Position numbers and translations under genes: made by a program. A DNA stretch of 64,000 bases from positions 129,486-193,485 of the forward strand of contig JAFXSE010000003.1 in the NCBI GenBank assembly GCA_017525855.1. Reading direction: 5' to 3'. The stretch comes from Bacilli bacterium (GTDB lineage Bacteria > Bacillota > Bacilli > RF39 > UBA660). Within the stretch, counting starts at the first letter, position 1. Each line of letters begins with the position of its first letter. Below are positions 1 through 8,458 of the stretch, piece by piece. The notes under the pieces were generated by a model. It saw only the letters and a list, made by a program, of their open reading frames with translations, was not told the DNA's origin and searched no databases.

Positions 1-84
1 AATTTCATCATCTAATTCATCTTCAAGAACCTTTTTAGTAGATTCTGTCATCAAAATTTTACTATTACTATTAGTATCTGTCAT
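1..84 (-). CDS. Hypothetical protein, N-terminal part only (runs off the window)
   Basis: A minus-strand reading frame starts with ATG at 84-82, behind a good AAAGGAG ribosome binding site, and runs off the left edge without a stop. Only 28 residues are visible; they are hydrophilic, with acidic residues near the end. It is the last visible gene of the minus-strand structural operon that begins at 2188. Function unknown. The clear RBS and the 12-base spacing from the previous stop make it a real gene. Confidence 0.6.
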   Translation of the reverse strand, partial: MTDTNSNSKILMTESTKKVLEDELDDEI

Positions 85-96
85 ATCAGATCTCCT

Positions 97-558
97 TTAT
101 CTATTACTTAACTTTAATTGAATTGAATTTGGATTTAATACCATTTTTTCACCAACTAATACTGTTTCTGCTGGTACTAATGGTAATACAGCAATTAATT
201 CATAATCATAAGTTGGTGTATTTACTAAATTATTAGTTTCTTTTCTATAATATAAACCTATATAATTTATTTTATCTGAACCTGTTGTCCAATTAACTTT
301 TGCTTTTTCCCATTCAATAGCTGATGCATTACGAATAATACCATTTACTGGTTCATTAAAAATACAAGGCTTCGAATTAATAGTATACCATTTTGATACA
401 GGCTCTTTTGTAAATGTAAATGTATCTTCATCAAAATCTATACCTAATCCAACATATATAGTTGTATTTGTATAGTTAGTATTAGGAATACCGAAATTAT
501 TAGCTAATACAGTTTCTATAAACTTTGGAGATAATTTAAATGTATGTATATCTGACAT
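97..558 (-). CDS. Minor virion structural protein, paralogue of the next gene upstream
   Basis: This 153-residue protein has the pattern of a common phage minor structural (fibre-like) family: an N-terminal helix, a YVGLG strand near residue 37, an IxxxxAIxW element in the middle, a YIGLY strand, and a C-terminal VGExMVLNPxxIQL ending. It aligns along its length with the protein encoded at 569-1021, so the two are tandem duplicates. It sits in a minus-strand operon with the 381-residue gene upstream. The family assignment comes from motif layout only; its place on the virion is not shown by the sequence. Confidence 0.6.
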   Translation of the reverse strand: MSDIHTFKLSPKFIETVLANNFGIPNTNYTNTTIYVGLGIDFDEDTFTFTKEPVSKWYTINSKPCIFNEPVNGIIRNASAIEWEKAKVNWTTGSDKINYIGLYYRKETNNLVNTPTYDYELIAVLPLVPAETVLVGEKMVLNPNSIQLKLSNR

Positions 559-568
559 ATTTCTATTC

Positions 569-1021
569 CTAAATATCTGTTAAACTTAATTGAATAGCAC
601 CAGGCTCTAAAATAATGGTTTCACCTTTAAGTACTGTTAAATTTTCTGGTAAGCGTAATACAACTAATGGTTTTATTACTTGAGACTCGTCTGTATAGGC
701 TTGAGTATTAAATAATCCTATCATTTCAATACTTTTTCCATTAGTTGTCCAATCTTCAGAAGCTGTATTAAAAATAATTTCATTTATATTATAGATAACA
801 TTATTTTCTATATTACCAAAAACAACACGTGCTCGATTATAATTACCTAATGGTCTACCATCAAATACTTCTGTAAAATCTTCAGTATTTGCATGAGCTG
901 CTTCCTGATTTAATCCTAATCCTACAAATATAATTTTTTCATTTAAATCTGGTGTATTTAATCCAAAATACTCAGATAAAATTTTATTTGTAAAATCTAC
1001 TTGCAATCCATAAATTGCCAT
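569..1021 (-). CDS. Minor virion structural protein, tandem paralogue
   Basis: 150 residues with the same layout as its downstream neighbour: FVGLGL near residue 33, a central IIFNTASEDW segment, an MIGLF strand, and a C-terminus with LKGETIILEPGAIQL. This resembles the small phage structural family whose members end in a conserved GDxxxFxxGxLxxxL-like strand. It lies between 1043-2188 and 97-558 with about 10-20 bases between genes, so the three are probably co-transcribed. It ends in TAG, which shows that TAG is a true stop here. Function inferred from family resemblance only. Confidence 0.6.
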   Translation of the reverse strand: MAIYGLQVDFTNKILSEYFGLNTPDLNEKIIFVGLGLNQEAAHANTEDFTEVFDGRPLGNYNRARVVFGNIENNVIYNINEIIFNTASEDWTTNGKSIEMIGLFNTQAYTDESQVIKPLVVLRLPENLTVLKGETIILEPGAIQLSLTDI

Positions 1022-1042
1022 TTAACTATCTCCATATACTTT

Positions 1043-2188
1043 TTAATTTAGAACTGATACAGCAAGTTTCTTTGCTGAAAAAACTATATCTAATCTATAA
1101 GGTGTTAAATATTTCGGTTTTAATGCTTTTAAGTTATCAATATCTTCTTGATAAGTATCACTAAATCTGTCAATAGAAATTAATTCTATTTCACCAATGT
1201 TTAAATCATCTTTCTTAATATAACCTGTTAATGACCCATTTTTACCAAAAATTGTATAGCCTTGCTCTATATTATATTTAAATGAAGTTAAATTATGATC
1301 TTCATCTATTCCCGTAACTATAAGTTTTAATGGTATTTTTTCACCTTCTACATTTTTAATAATATTAATAACTTTATTATTTTCATCATAAACTTCGTAT
1401 TCTTCATTTAATTCAAAATATGGTCTAGATTTAATAATATATTTTGATCTAGAATCATAATACATTAAAGTAGAAATATATTCACAATATTCTGATTCAT
1501 CCATAGGTACTTCATAAATATCATCTAATCTAATAGCTTTTTTAACACTACCTAACGGTAATAAACAATGTTCAAACCAAATAATACCTTGAGCCTTAAT
1601 ATTTGTCTTTTTATCAAGATTATTACAATACCAATCAAACCAAATAGTGTGTAATGTTGTTTCAATATTATCAAATGAAGATTTACGAGCAGGTGAACAG
1701 TTAGCAACTCTTGAATAAGTTTTACTATCAGATAACTGTTTCATTACTGTACCTAATACAACCCATTCTCTAGCTATTTTATGCTCATTAGAATCATATT
1801 CATTAAATACAATACGAGAATTTCTAGGTAAATGTAATTTTGTTGGAATAATAACTTCTAATGGATAAATTCCATCTGTTCCATCAGCAGACATACCTTC
1901 ATCTGAAACATTTTGTCTATATTCACTAAATTTAGGAATTACTGATTCAACTGTATCTTTCCATTCAATATTAACAAAATTACTATATTCATCAACAAAA
2001 TTTTCTGTATCTTCAAAATTATCAGTTAAGGGTATACGTATTAAAACTTTTGTACCCCAATTACTAAACAATGCTTCATCACGTAATGCTGCAATATATT
2101 CAGCATTATCTGCAATATAAGCATCTCTTAAATTAAATCCAGAAAAATCTATTTCTTTAAGTCTAGATAAATTAGTATTTTTAACCAT
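1043..2188 (-). CDS. Probable virion structural protein, function unknown
   Basis: 381 residues, soluble, with no transmembrane segment or enzyme motif that I recognise. It is the first gene of a minus-strand unit: a promoter-like GTTCTAGTATATA lies 22 bases upstream of the ATG, and a terminator separates it from groEL. The following genes are two paralogous minor structural proteins and one truncated gene, which suggests a baseplate, neck or fibre role. There is no strong Shine-Dalgarno in front of the ATG, so the start is slightly uncertain. I do not recognise the family. Confidence 0.5.
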   Translation of the reverse strand: MVKNTNLSRLKEIDFSGFNLRDAYIADNAEYIAALRDEALFSNWGTKVLIRIPLTDNFEDTENFVDEYSNFVNIEWKDTVESVIPKFSEYRQNVSDEGMSADGTDGIYPLEVIIPTKLHLPRNSRIVFNEYDSNEHKIAREWVVLGTVMKQLSDSKTYSRVANCSPARKSSFDNIETTLHTIWFDWYCNNLDKKTNIKAQGIIWFEHCLLPLGSVKKAIRLDDIYEVPMDESEYCEYISTLMYYDSRSKYIIKSRPYFELNEEYEVYDENNKVINIIKNVEGEKIPLKLIVTGIDEDHNLTSFKYNIEQGYTIFGKNGSLTGYIKKDDLNIGEIELISIDRFSDTYQEDIDNLKALKPKYLTPYRLDIVFSAKKLAVSVLN

Positions 2189-2210
2189 TTTAATTCTCAG
2201 AAAATTACAA

Positions 2211-2223
2211 TATATACTAGAAC
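2211..2223 (-). promoter_or_regulatory. Phage-type promoter motif GTTCTAGTATATA
   Basis: Read on the minus strand this is GTTCTA followed directly by GTATATA, 35 bases from motif start to the ATG of the 1043-2188 gene. The same motif recurs before most transcription units of the window. It sits immediately after the groEL terminator. Confidence 0.5.
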
Positions 2224-2225
2224 TT

Positions 2226-2264
2226 AAAAAAAATTCCTGACCTCTTATATTTGAAGTCAGGAAT
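2226..2264 (-). terminator. Intrinsic terminator after groEL
   Basis: Minus-strand hairpin: a perfect 9-bp stem, ATTCCTGAC with GTCAGGAAT (2256-2264 and 2233-2241), a 14-base loop, and a run of seven T (2232 to 2226). It ends the thioredoxin-GroES-GroEL operon. Confidence 0.8.
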
Positions 2265-2287
2265 CTACGGTTGACTCGAACTTAAAA

Positions 2288-3934
2288 TTACATCATTCCA
2301 GGCATCATATTTAATGCTAATCCTTTATTTTCTTCCGGATCTTCACAAATAATTACACTACTTGTTAAAGCTACACCTGCAATAGATGATGCCGCATATA
2401 CAGTACCTTTTACAACTTTAGCTGGATCTAAAATACCATCTTCAATTAAATTAGATATTTTAAGTGTTTTAACATTATAACCCATATTGATATTTTGAGT
2501 ATCTAAAACTTCTTGAGCAATTGTATCATAATGTACACCAGCATTATCCAAAATTGTATTAAACGGTGCCTTAAGAGCATTTACAAAAATATCAATACCC
2601 ATTTGTTCATCAAGATTATCGGACTTTAATACAGCCTTTGCATTTTTTGAAATATGCAATAATGTTGCACCACCACCAGGTAAATAACCTTCTTCAAGAG
2701 CAGCTTTAACAGCATATTGTGCATCTTCAAGTCTATCTCTTAATTCTTTAATTTCTGTTTCAGATGATCCACCTACTTGAATTACTGCAATACCATTTGT
2801 AAGAGAACCAAGTCTTTTACCAAGTTGTTCTTTTTCAAAAGTATCATTTTCTTTGCAAGCATTAATTTCACCTTTAATAGCCTCAATACGTTTAGCAATT
2901 AAATCAGGATTACCAACACCTCCGCGAATAATTGTTTCATCCTTTTTAATAATTACTTTTTCACAACGTCCAAAAGCTGCAGAACTCATTTCTTCTAAAG
3001 TCATAGACATTGGATCATCTGCTACTTCAGCATCAAGATAAATTGCCATATCTCTAAGAATATCTAAACGTCTTGCACCATAACCAGGAGCTTCAACACA
3101 AGCAATCTTAAGTTGACCTCCAGAACGAACAATATTCATAGCTAACCCTTGAATAACTGTATTATCAAAACTTTCAGCAATAATTACTAATGGTTTTTGA
3201 GCTTGAACTACATCTTTAATTACATTTGCCAAAGTACTGAAATTTGAAATTTTTGAGTTACATAATAAAATATATGGATTATCAAATTCAGCAGTTTGTG
3301 ATTCCTGATTTGTAATAAAAAATTGAGATGTCCAACCTCTATCAAAAGTCATACCTTCACGAATTGATAAACTAATATCTCTAGCTTTAGTTTCCTCAAC
3401 AGTAACGACACCATCTTTTGTTACTTTACGATATGCTTCTGCAATAATTGATCCTAATTTTTCATCGCCATTTGCAGAAACGGTTGCAATTTGATTTAAT
3501 TGTTCATCTGTTGAAATGGCTACTGCAGCATTATTAAGCTGTTCGATTACATAATCTTTAGCTTTTTCAATACCATAACGTAATGCTGTACGATTTACTT
3601 CATTTTCAGATAATTCAATTTGACGAACACCAGCATTTACAATAGCTTGAGCTAATACAGTAGCTGTAGTTGTACCATCACCAACAGCATCCATTTGTTT
3701 TTGAGCTACTGAAATAGCAAGATCAGCTCCTAATTTAACTTTTTCATCTTTTGGAGCAATTTCTCTAGCTACAGATACACCATCTTTAGTAATTACTGGT
3801 GCTTTATCTTCTCTTGCAATAACAACTGTTCTTCCAGCTGCTCCTAATGTTGTTTTTACAGCATTACCAACAAGATTAATACCAGCTACTAAAGCATCTT
3901 GAGCTTCTTTATTAAAATATGCAGATTTACTCAT
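2288..3934 (-). CDS. groEL: Phage-encoded chaperonin GroEL (60 kDa)
   Basis: A complete group I chaperonin of 548 residues, the same length as E. coli GroEL. Visible hallmarks are the N-terminal ATP site (GAAGRTVVI near residue 31, DGVSVAREI near 52, GDGTTTATV near 86), the apical domain, the C-terminal equatorial PGGGATLLH near residue 413, and a methionine/glycine tail ending MMPGMM. The nucleotide-binding elements look intact, so an active ring ATPase is likely. It lies 2 bases downstream of a groES-like gene and behind a thioredoxin-like gene under one promoter, and a strong terminator follows. Phages more often carry only a co-chaperonin (T4 gp31) or only a GroEL-like protein (phage EL), so a complete pair is unusual. 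Likely role: folding of capsid or other virion proteins. Confidence 0.97.
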   Translation of the reverse strand: MSKSAYFNKEAQDALVAGINLVGNAVKTTLGAAGRTVVIAREDKAPVITKDGVSVAREIAPKDEKVKLGADLAISVAQKQMDAVGDGTTTATVLAQAIVNAGVRQIELSENEVNRTALRYGIEKAKDYVIEQLNNAAVAISTDEQLNQIATVSANGDEKLGSIIAEAYRKVTKDGVVTVEETKARDISLSIREGMTFDRGWTSQFFITNQESQTAEFDNPYILLCNSKISNFSTLANVIKDVVQAQKPLVIIAESFDNTVIQGLAMNIVRSGGQLKIACVEAPGYGARRLDILRDMAIYLDAEVADDPMSMTLEEMSSAAFGRCEKVIIKKDETIIRGGVGNPDLIAKRIEAIKGEINACKENDTFEKEQLGKRLGSLTNGIAVIQVGGSSETEIKELRDRLEDAQYAVKAALEEGYLPGGGATLLHISKNAKAVLKSDNLDEQMGIDIFVNALKAPFNTILDNAGVHYDTIAQEVLDTQNINMGYNVKTLKISNLIEDGILDPAKVVKGTVYAASSIAGVALTSSVIICEDPEENKGLALNMMPGMM

Positions 3935-3936
3935 AT

Positions 3937-4257
3937 TTAGTCATCCTTTCTTTGTTCAATTTCACCATCAATTTCTTTAGCTATAATATCTGACATGAAT
4001 ACTCTAATAAGCTTCATACCATTCATAGTCATTTTAGTTCCAGCTACTTTAGGAAAACATACTTTATCCCCAATAGCAACTGTTGCTGGAATAAAACTAC
4101 CTTTCTCAAAATAACCTTCACTACAAGAAATTACTTCACCATAAGTAAAATCAAGATCAACTGAATCAGGAATATATAAATCCCCAACTTTATTTTCTTT
4201 TTTAATTTCTTCTACAAATACATTAGGACCTAATGCAGTATAAATTTTATTCGTCAT
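3937..4257 (-). CDS. groES: Co-chaperonin GroES-like protein
   Basis: 106 residues with a GroES beta-barrel pattern: an N-terminal LGPNVFVEE strand (GroES: LxDRVxVxR), a mobile-loop region containing GDLYIPD that could dock to GroEL, a YGEVISCSEG strand (GroES: GEVLAVGxG), VAIGDKVCFPK (GroES: VKVGDxVxF), and a C-terminal SDIIAKE (GroES: SDILAI). It is followed after 2 bases by groEL and overlaps the preceding thioredoxin-like gene by 11 bases, so the three are translationally coupled. The mobile loop differs from the bacterial GGIVL tripeptide region, which may tune it to the phage GroEL. Confidence 0.9.
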   Translation of the reverse strand: MTNKIYTALGPNVFVEEIKKENKVGDLYIPDSVDLDFTYGEVISCSEGYFEKGSFIPATVAIGDKVCFPKVAGTKMTMNGMKLIRVFMSDIIAKEIDGEIEQRKDD

Positions 4258-4477
4258 TTAAACCTTCCTTTTCTTCAAAGTATTCTACAATATCATCTTT
4301 TCCAGCAATTAAAGTTTCGTCATCTAAAATTAAAGTTGGTGTTTGTTTAATACCTAAACGTTCAACATCTTCTATAATATCATCAGCTAAAACTTCATCA
4401 ACTTGGATATGATTTTCACTAAGCCATTGCTTTAACATTTTACAAGGTATACAAAATTTTCCAGTAACTAATTTCAT
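4247..4477 (-). CDS. Thioredoxin/glutaredoxin-like small oxidoreductase
   Basis: 76 residues with a redox-active CIPC motif near residues 13-16 right after the first beta strand, a helix, and a cis-proline loop written as KQTPTLILDD near residue 48, followed by the closing strand and helix (IVEYFEE). This is the minimal thioredoxin fold of phage glutaredoxins, NrdH and mini-thioredoxins. It is the first gene of the chaperonin operon, preceded by GGAG and by a promoter motif at 4500-4515. Whether it serves ribonucleotide reduction or oxidative folding alongside GroEL/ES is open; no nrd gene is visible in the window. Confidence 0.85.
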   Translation of the reverse strand: MKLVTGKFCIPCKMLKQWLSENHIQVDEVLADDIIEDVERLGIKQTPTLILDDETLIAGKDDIVEYFEEKEGLNDE

Positions 4478-4499
4478 AAAGATTTCTCCTTTTTTCTAT

Positions 4500-4515
4500 T
4501 ATATAGTACTAGAAG
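4500..4515 (-). promoter_or_regulatory. Phage-type promoter motif CTTCTAGTACTATATA
   Basis: Minus-strand CTTCTAG, then TACTATATA, with the motif start 38 bases before the ATG at 4477. It overlaps the last codons of the upstream 62-residue gene, so it would start a new transcript for thioredoxin-GroES-GroEL. Confidence 0.5.
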
Positions 4516-4697
4516 TGAAAAAAATCAATCATTTTTGCAAAAAAATTTCCATTTCCTTTTTTATCTTCTTTTGAAACTGGTTGCCATTTAATTGTAGGCT
4601 TTTCTTCTGTTTCAATAATTTCTTCTTCTATTTTTTCAGGTTTAACCTTATTTTTAATTGTTTTAACTTGTTTTTTAGGTGTTTTTTTACTTACCAT
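4509..4697 (-). CDS. Small lysine/glutamate-rich protein, unknown
   Basis: 62 residues. The first half is very lysine-rich (KKTPKKQVK), the middle is glutamate-rich (EEEIIETEE), and the C-terminus is aromatic (MIDFFHF). It is probably disordered with a short C-terminal binding segment. A GGAG ribosome binding site precedes the ATG, and the gene follows the metallophosphoesterase by 17 bases. Function unknown. The promoter for the chaperonin operon lies over its stop codon. Confidence 0.5.
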   Translation of the reverse strand: MVSKKTPKKQVKTIKNKVKPEKIEEEIIETEEKPTIKWQPVSKEDKKGNGNFFAKMIDFFHF

Positions 4698-4714
4698 AGT
4701 TAAGTCTCCAAAAA

Positions 4715-6217
4715 TTAAATTAAAATTAATTGTGCTGTACCATTTTCATGAATAATAGCATTTCCATGAGCCCATTTAGTCATTCCTTTTTGATTATAAT
4801 TAACAATAAGTTTAGATAATGTTCCTACATATATTGTTTTTTCACGAATTTCTGGTGAATGAGTATGTCCAACAATACAATTTTCAAAAGTTTTATTAAA
4901 TGCATTAGGACTACCAAATGCTCCAGAAATACCGGCATCACCATGTTCTGAAATAGTAAAACCACAAATATTATAACCTTTGCTTTTTTCTAAAAATATA
5001 ATATTACTTTCAACTTTATTATCTAAAATATGCTGACCAGAACAATATTTAATAAAAAGTTTAGCTCCTAAAATTGCATTTTTTGTATCATGTACAAAAT
5101 CACCATTATCTAGCCATTTTTCAATAAATGCATCATGATTTGAATTTACAACCCAAAAAGTTGTTTGACAATCTTTAGCTAATGCATTAAGTTTGTTACA
5201 TACAATATCTAATTCTGTTTTTAAATCTTTATTATTTTCATTTAAATTTTGAGCATTAAATAAACATTTACCGAAATTATGATGACATACACTATTCCAT
5301 GAAGCTACATCATGTAACATCGTATATTTTGGTTTATAAGTATTAATAAAATCTTTCGTGAGTTTAATACTATTCTCATCTTCATCTGGTAAATGTAAAT
5401 CTCCCAAAACCATTCCTGGTAATTCTTTTAAGGTTTTTACTGTACCAAGACTATATTTTTTATTTAAGTCATAGATAGAATTATCTTTAAATTCAAGATT
5501 ACGAATAATATATCTTTCTTGTTTTGTATTCCATTCTAATAAAATAGCTCCATATTTATGATATTTTGAATCAATATGTCCAGCTACCGTATCTTTATAT
5601 TCAGGTATTGATAAACTGCCTGTACTACAAGCTATTCTATAAGAACTGTATTGCTTATATGGAAGAATTTGTAAATATTGTTTATTTGCACCTACTACAA
5701 TTGTATTAAGATTAGTTGATAATTTATCCAAATTTAATAATGGATTCTTTTGTGTAGGTGGAATAAGAAAATCTTGAGCAATACATTTATTATCTTTTTC
5801 AAATTCAAAACGTGTAGCTAAGTATGGTTGCAATAAATCATAAGTTTCTTCATCAAATGTTCTATTTTTCTTTTGGCTTTTGCCCCATAAAATACCTAAT
5901 TCAGCTTTATTAGTATTACAATAATTTTGTAAAGTTATAAAAAAGTCTTCATTTATGATTGAGCCATCATGAACAAAAGTAATGACTATTTTGTCTGTTT
6001 TTTTACCAAATCTTTTAGTTAAATTATGTCTTACAACAGATAAATCTGCATTTGCATCTTCTAAAAATTTATTCCAACTACCCCAAATACTTTCAATAGT
6101 TGTTGATGAACATACTGTATCATAATTTCGATATTCTGTTCGTGTTAACCTTTTATTGGTCATAGCACATAAATTATTATATTCATCAATAATTTCTTGT
6201 TTATTGTATTTTTTCAT
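4715..6217 (-). CDS. HEAR-type DNA-binding domain fused to calcineurin-like metallophosphoesterase (T5 A1-like)
   Basis: 500 residues. The N-terminal 55 residues match the homing-endonuclease-associated repeat: EIIDEYNNLC, then RTEYRNY, then TIESIWGSWNKFLEDA. The C-terminal half carries the metallophosphoesterase signature in order: GDLHLPD near residue 268, NSNHD near 357 in place of GNHD/E, and GHTHSP near 445. This combination recalls phage A1-type proteins such as T5 A1, which is needed for host DNA degradation, and Mre11-like nucleases. The start overlaps the ClpP-like gene by 17 bases, so the two are coupled. A DNase attacking host DNA is the best guess; the substrate is inferred. Confidence 0.7.
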   Translation of the reverse strand: MKKYNKQEIIDEYNNLCAMTNKRLTRTEYRNYDTVCSSTTIESIWGSWNKFLEDANADLSVVRHNLTKRFGKKTDKIVITFVHDGSIINEDFFITLQNYCNTNKAELGILWGKSQKKNRTFDEETYDLLQPYLATRFEFEKDNKCIAQDFLIPPTQKNPLLNLDKLSTNLNTIVVGANKQYLQILPYKQYSSYRIACSTGSLSIPEYKDTVAGHIDSKYHKYGAILLEWNTKQERYIIRNLEFKDNSIYDLNKKYSLGTVKTLKELPGMVLGDLHLPDEDENSIKLTKDFINTYKPKYTMLHDVASWNSVCHHNFGKCLFNAQNLNENNKDLKTELDIVCNKLNALAKDCQTTFWVVNSNHDAFIEKWLDNGDFVHDTKNAILGAKLFIKYCSGQHILDNKVESNIIFLEKSKGYNICGFTISEHGDAGISGAFGSPNAFNKTFENCIVGHTHSPEIREKTIYVGTLSKLIVNYNQKGMTKWAHGNAIIHENGTAQLILI

Positions 6218-6905
6218 TATCCTTTTTTACCTCTTTACGACGTGTTTTTATTGGTTTTAATGACTTTTGATATTCTTTATCAAATAGTGCTTTGGCTAAC
6301 TCATAATTTTGTTTTGCAGCTAAATCATTTTCTAATACAACATCTGCTAAGCCATATTCAACACATTTATCTGCTAGAACATATCCACGTTCATCACTTT
6401 CTAATTCATGTAACAATTTTGAATTAAGTTTACCATGACTTGCTGAAATATATAATTCATGTAAACTATTAGCATATTCTAAATTTTGTTGACAAGTTTT
6501 TTCAATCTCACTATATTTACATGTAATATCGGTAATAGTACCAAAATGTAAAAAATGTCTAGAATATTTACTAATAACCCTATAATCACCTTGGGTTGCT
6601 ATCAAAGAAGCCGCAGAAGCTGCCCATCCAAAAACCCAAGTAGAGACTTTAAAATCGTAAGCTCTAGCTAAATTCATTAATCCAATAATAGCTAAAGCTG
6701 TATAAACTTCACCTCCGCCACTATTAATATAAAAATTTATTTCTGCTATATCGTGATTTTGATCATTTTGAATAAACGTACTGAGATCACCTATCAAATA
6801 AGCACAGTTTTCAGAAGTAATTGTATCCATTAAATAAACATTATTTCCATACATATAATTTCGAAAACTTGTATTATTTACAGATGTATTCAAACCATCC
6901 CACAT
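6201..6905 (-). CDS. ClpP-like serine protease
   Basis: 234 residues with the ClpP/crotonase-fold protease pattern: INFYINSGGGEVYTAL near residue 55 (ClpP: INSPGG), FGWAASAASLIA near 92 with the nucleophilic serine in the xAS context, and SRHFLHFG near 115, supplying the catalytic histidine (ClpP: MIHQP). The C-terminal tail is lysine-rich. Phages use ClpP-like proteases for prohead maturation, but no portal or capsid gene is adjacent here. Its partner in the operon is a probable DNase, so a role in host takeover or turnover is equally possible. First gene of a minus-strand unit with a promoter motif at 6923-6938. Confidence 0.8.
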   Translation of the reverse strand: MWDGLNTSVNNTSFRNYMYGNNVYLMDTITSENCAYLIGDLSTFIQNDQNHDIAEINFYINSGGGEVYTALAIIGLMNLARAYDFKVSTWVFGWAASAASLIATQGDYRVISKYSRHFLHFGTITDITCKYSEIEKTCQQNLEYANSLHELYISASHGKLNSKLLHELESDERGYVLADKCVEYGLADVVLENDLAAKQNYELAKALFDKEYQKSLKPIKTRRKEVKKDNEKIQ

Positions 6906-6922
6906 ATATTTCTCCTTTATTT

Positions 6923-6938
6923 AGATAATATATTGAAC
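6923..6938 (-). promoter_or_regulatory. Phage-type promoter motif GTTCAATATATTATCT
   Basis: Minus-strand GTTCAATATATTA, starting 33 bases before the ATG of the ClpP-like gene. It diverges from the plus-strand motif at 6991, so the 132-base intergenic region is a divergent promoter region. Confidence 0.5.
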
Positions 6939-6990
6939 AGGTAGAATTTTTAATAATTTGAATAAATATTTCCATTTCTAAATATTAATG

Positions 6991-7003
6991 TTCTAATTAT
7001 AAG
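6991..7003 (+). promoter_or_regulatory. Phage-type promoter motif GTTCTAATTATAA
   Basis: Plus-strand GTTCTA followed by ATTATAA, 47 bases upstream of the ATG at 7038. Back to back with the minus-strand motif at 6923-6938. Confidence 0.5.
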
Positions 7004-7037
7004 TTTATAATTGCAATTAACTTTATAGAAGTATACT

Positions 7038-8447
7038 ATGAAAAATAACTCTTTCAGATCTGAGTTTTTATCAGATATTAATACAAAAAGTACTATATCT
7101 GAAGCTACATTACCTGATTATAGTGGTGATGACGAATATGGTATTGAAGATCAAATTCGATTAATAAAAGCTAATCCAGATATATTAGCTAAAATGAAAA
7201 ACGCTGATAAAGAAACATTAGAATATGTTTTACAAAAATGGAATACATTTTCTAATAATGATAAACAAGCTATTTTACGATCAGAATATCGCCAAAAACT
7301 TAAAGATATTTTAGACGATAAAAAACAAAAACAAGAAAAAGCTCAAGAATTAATTAATAATTGGGAAAGTTTATCTTCTGAAGAAAAATTAAAAGCTTTT
7401 CATGAATATGGTCCAAAATTTATGAAAACTATTAATAATTTATATCCATCGAAGAAAACTCAATCTGAAAATCCTAAAGAAACACAAAAAGAACCAGTTT
7501 CATTTTATAACAAAACTCCAATATCTAAAGAAAAACAAATAGAAATATTAGATAAAAATCCTTTAGATATTATTTATATGGAAAATCCTTACAAAGAAAC
7601 AATAAGTTATTTTCAAACATTAGCCGATAAACGTGATTTAGGATTAAATACTATTTATAATCCAATAATTAAATATTATTTACATGTTAATCCTAATACC
7701 ATTGATAGAAACAATTATCATAAATTTACAAATGATGAATTTAAACAGGCTTATAATCAAGTTGAATTTAAGCAGTTTGATAATGTTTCAGATCAGTATT
7801 CATTGAAAAATTTGGGTAGAAAACAAGCTGAACAAATTATTAGAGCTAATCCAGAAGATATTACAAAGTTTACAGATGCTGATGAAAATTTAAAACTTTT
7901 GGCTATTAAACGAAATCCATTAGTAATTGAAGATCTTTATAAAAATAAAATGCCTATTTCAAAAACTTCTATGAAACAGGCTATAGATGGAAGTTTAAAT
8001 GTTTTAAAAATATTAAAGAATAATAACATTAAACTTCCAAATGATCTTGCAAAATATTGTATTGATAAATGTCCACAATCTATTGTAATTTTAGTAAATC
8101 CTTCAGAAGAATTAAAAAATTATGCAGTATCTAAAAGACCAACATTAGCTAATAAATTAGATTTGAAGGATAAACCAGGTGATATTACTACAGATTATCA
8201 ATTTATTTCAAAAGCAAATAAAGAAAGATTAGAAAATGAAGATGATGAAATTATAAAAAATTTATTAACAAATGACGATAGTGAAGTAGAATATGATCCA
8301 GAAGATAAAAATTTTGATTCTGAAAAGTTTTTATCCGATAAAAACAATGAAGGTACAAAAGCTATGCTTGATTATATAAAAGCTCTTCATAATGAATCAC
8401 TATCTAATTATCTAAATAGAATGAAAAAAACATTGTTATCTGAATAA
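7038..8447 (+). CDS. Large hydrophilic protein with degenerate helical repeats, probable virion/core protein
   Basis: 469 residues, rich in Asn/Lys/Asp/Glu. It contains several degenerate helical units built around an xNPxxI core (ANPDILAKM near residue 45, KNPLDII, ANPEDITKF, RNPLVIEDL, VNPSEELKN), reminiscent of the DUF4116 type of repeat. Near the N-terminus is TISEATLP (residues 18-25), which fits the T4 prohead protease rule (L/I)xE followed by a small residue. The gene opens a two-gene plus-strand unit with the 1025-residue gene 11 bases downstream. A packaged internal or scaffold protein is my inference; no known family is recognised. Confidence 0.5.
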   Translation: MKNNSFRSEFLSDINTKSTISEATLPDYSGDDEYGIEDQIRLIKANPDILAKMKNADKETLEYVLQKWNTFSNNDKQAILRSEYRQKLKDILDDKKQKQEKAQELINNWESLSSEEKLKAFHEYGPKFMKTINNLYPSKKTQSENPKETQKEPVSFYNKTPISKEKQIEILDKNPLDIIYMENPYKETISYFQTLADKRDLGLNTIYNPIIKYYLHVNPNTIDRNNYHKFTNDEFKQAYNQVEFKQFDNVSDQYSLKNLGRKQAEQIIRANPEDITKFTDADENLKLLAIKRNPLVIEDLYKNKMPISKTSMKQAIDGSLNVLKILKNNNIKLPNDLAKYCIDKCPQSIVILVNPSEELKNYAVSKRPTLANKLDLKDKPGDITTDYQFISKANKERLENEDDEIIKNLLTNDDSEVEYDPEDKNFDSEKFLSDKNNEGTKAMLDYIKALHNESLSNYLNRMKKTLLSE

Positions 8448-8458
8448 AGGAAATAAAA

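Noticed and set aside
2853..3041. Plus-strand frame inside groEL, and the other antisense frames (e.g. 9675, 14782, 31517, 41270, 57000, 58491, 60424)
   Set aside because: They lie wholly opposite strong genes, lack ribosome sites and have compositions expected from reverse complements of those genes.
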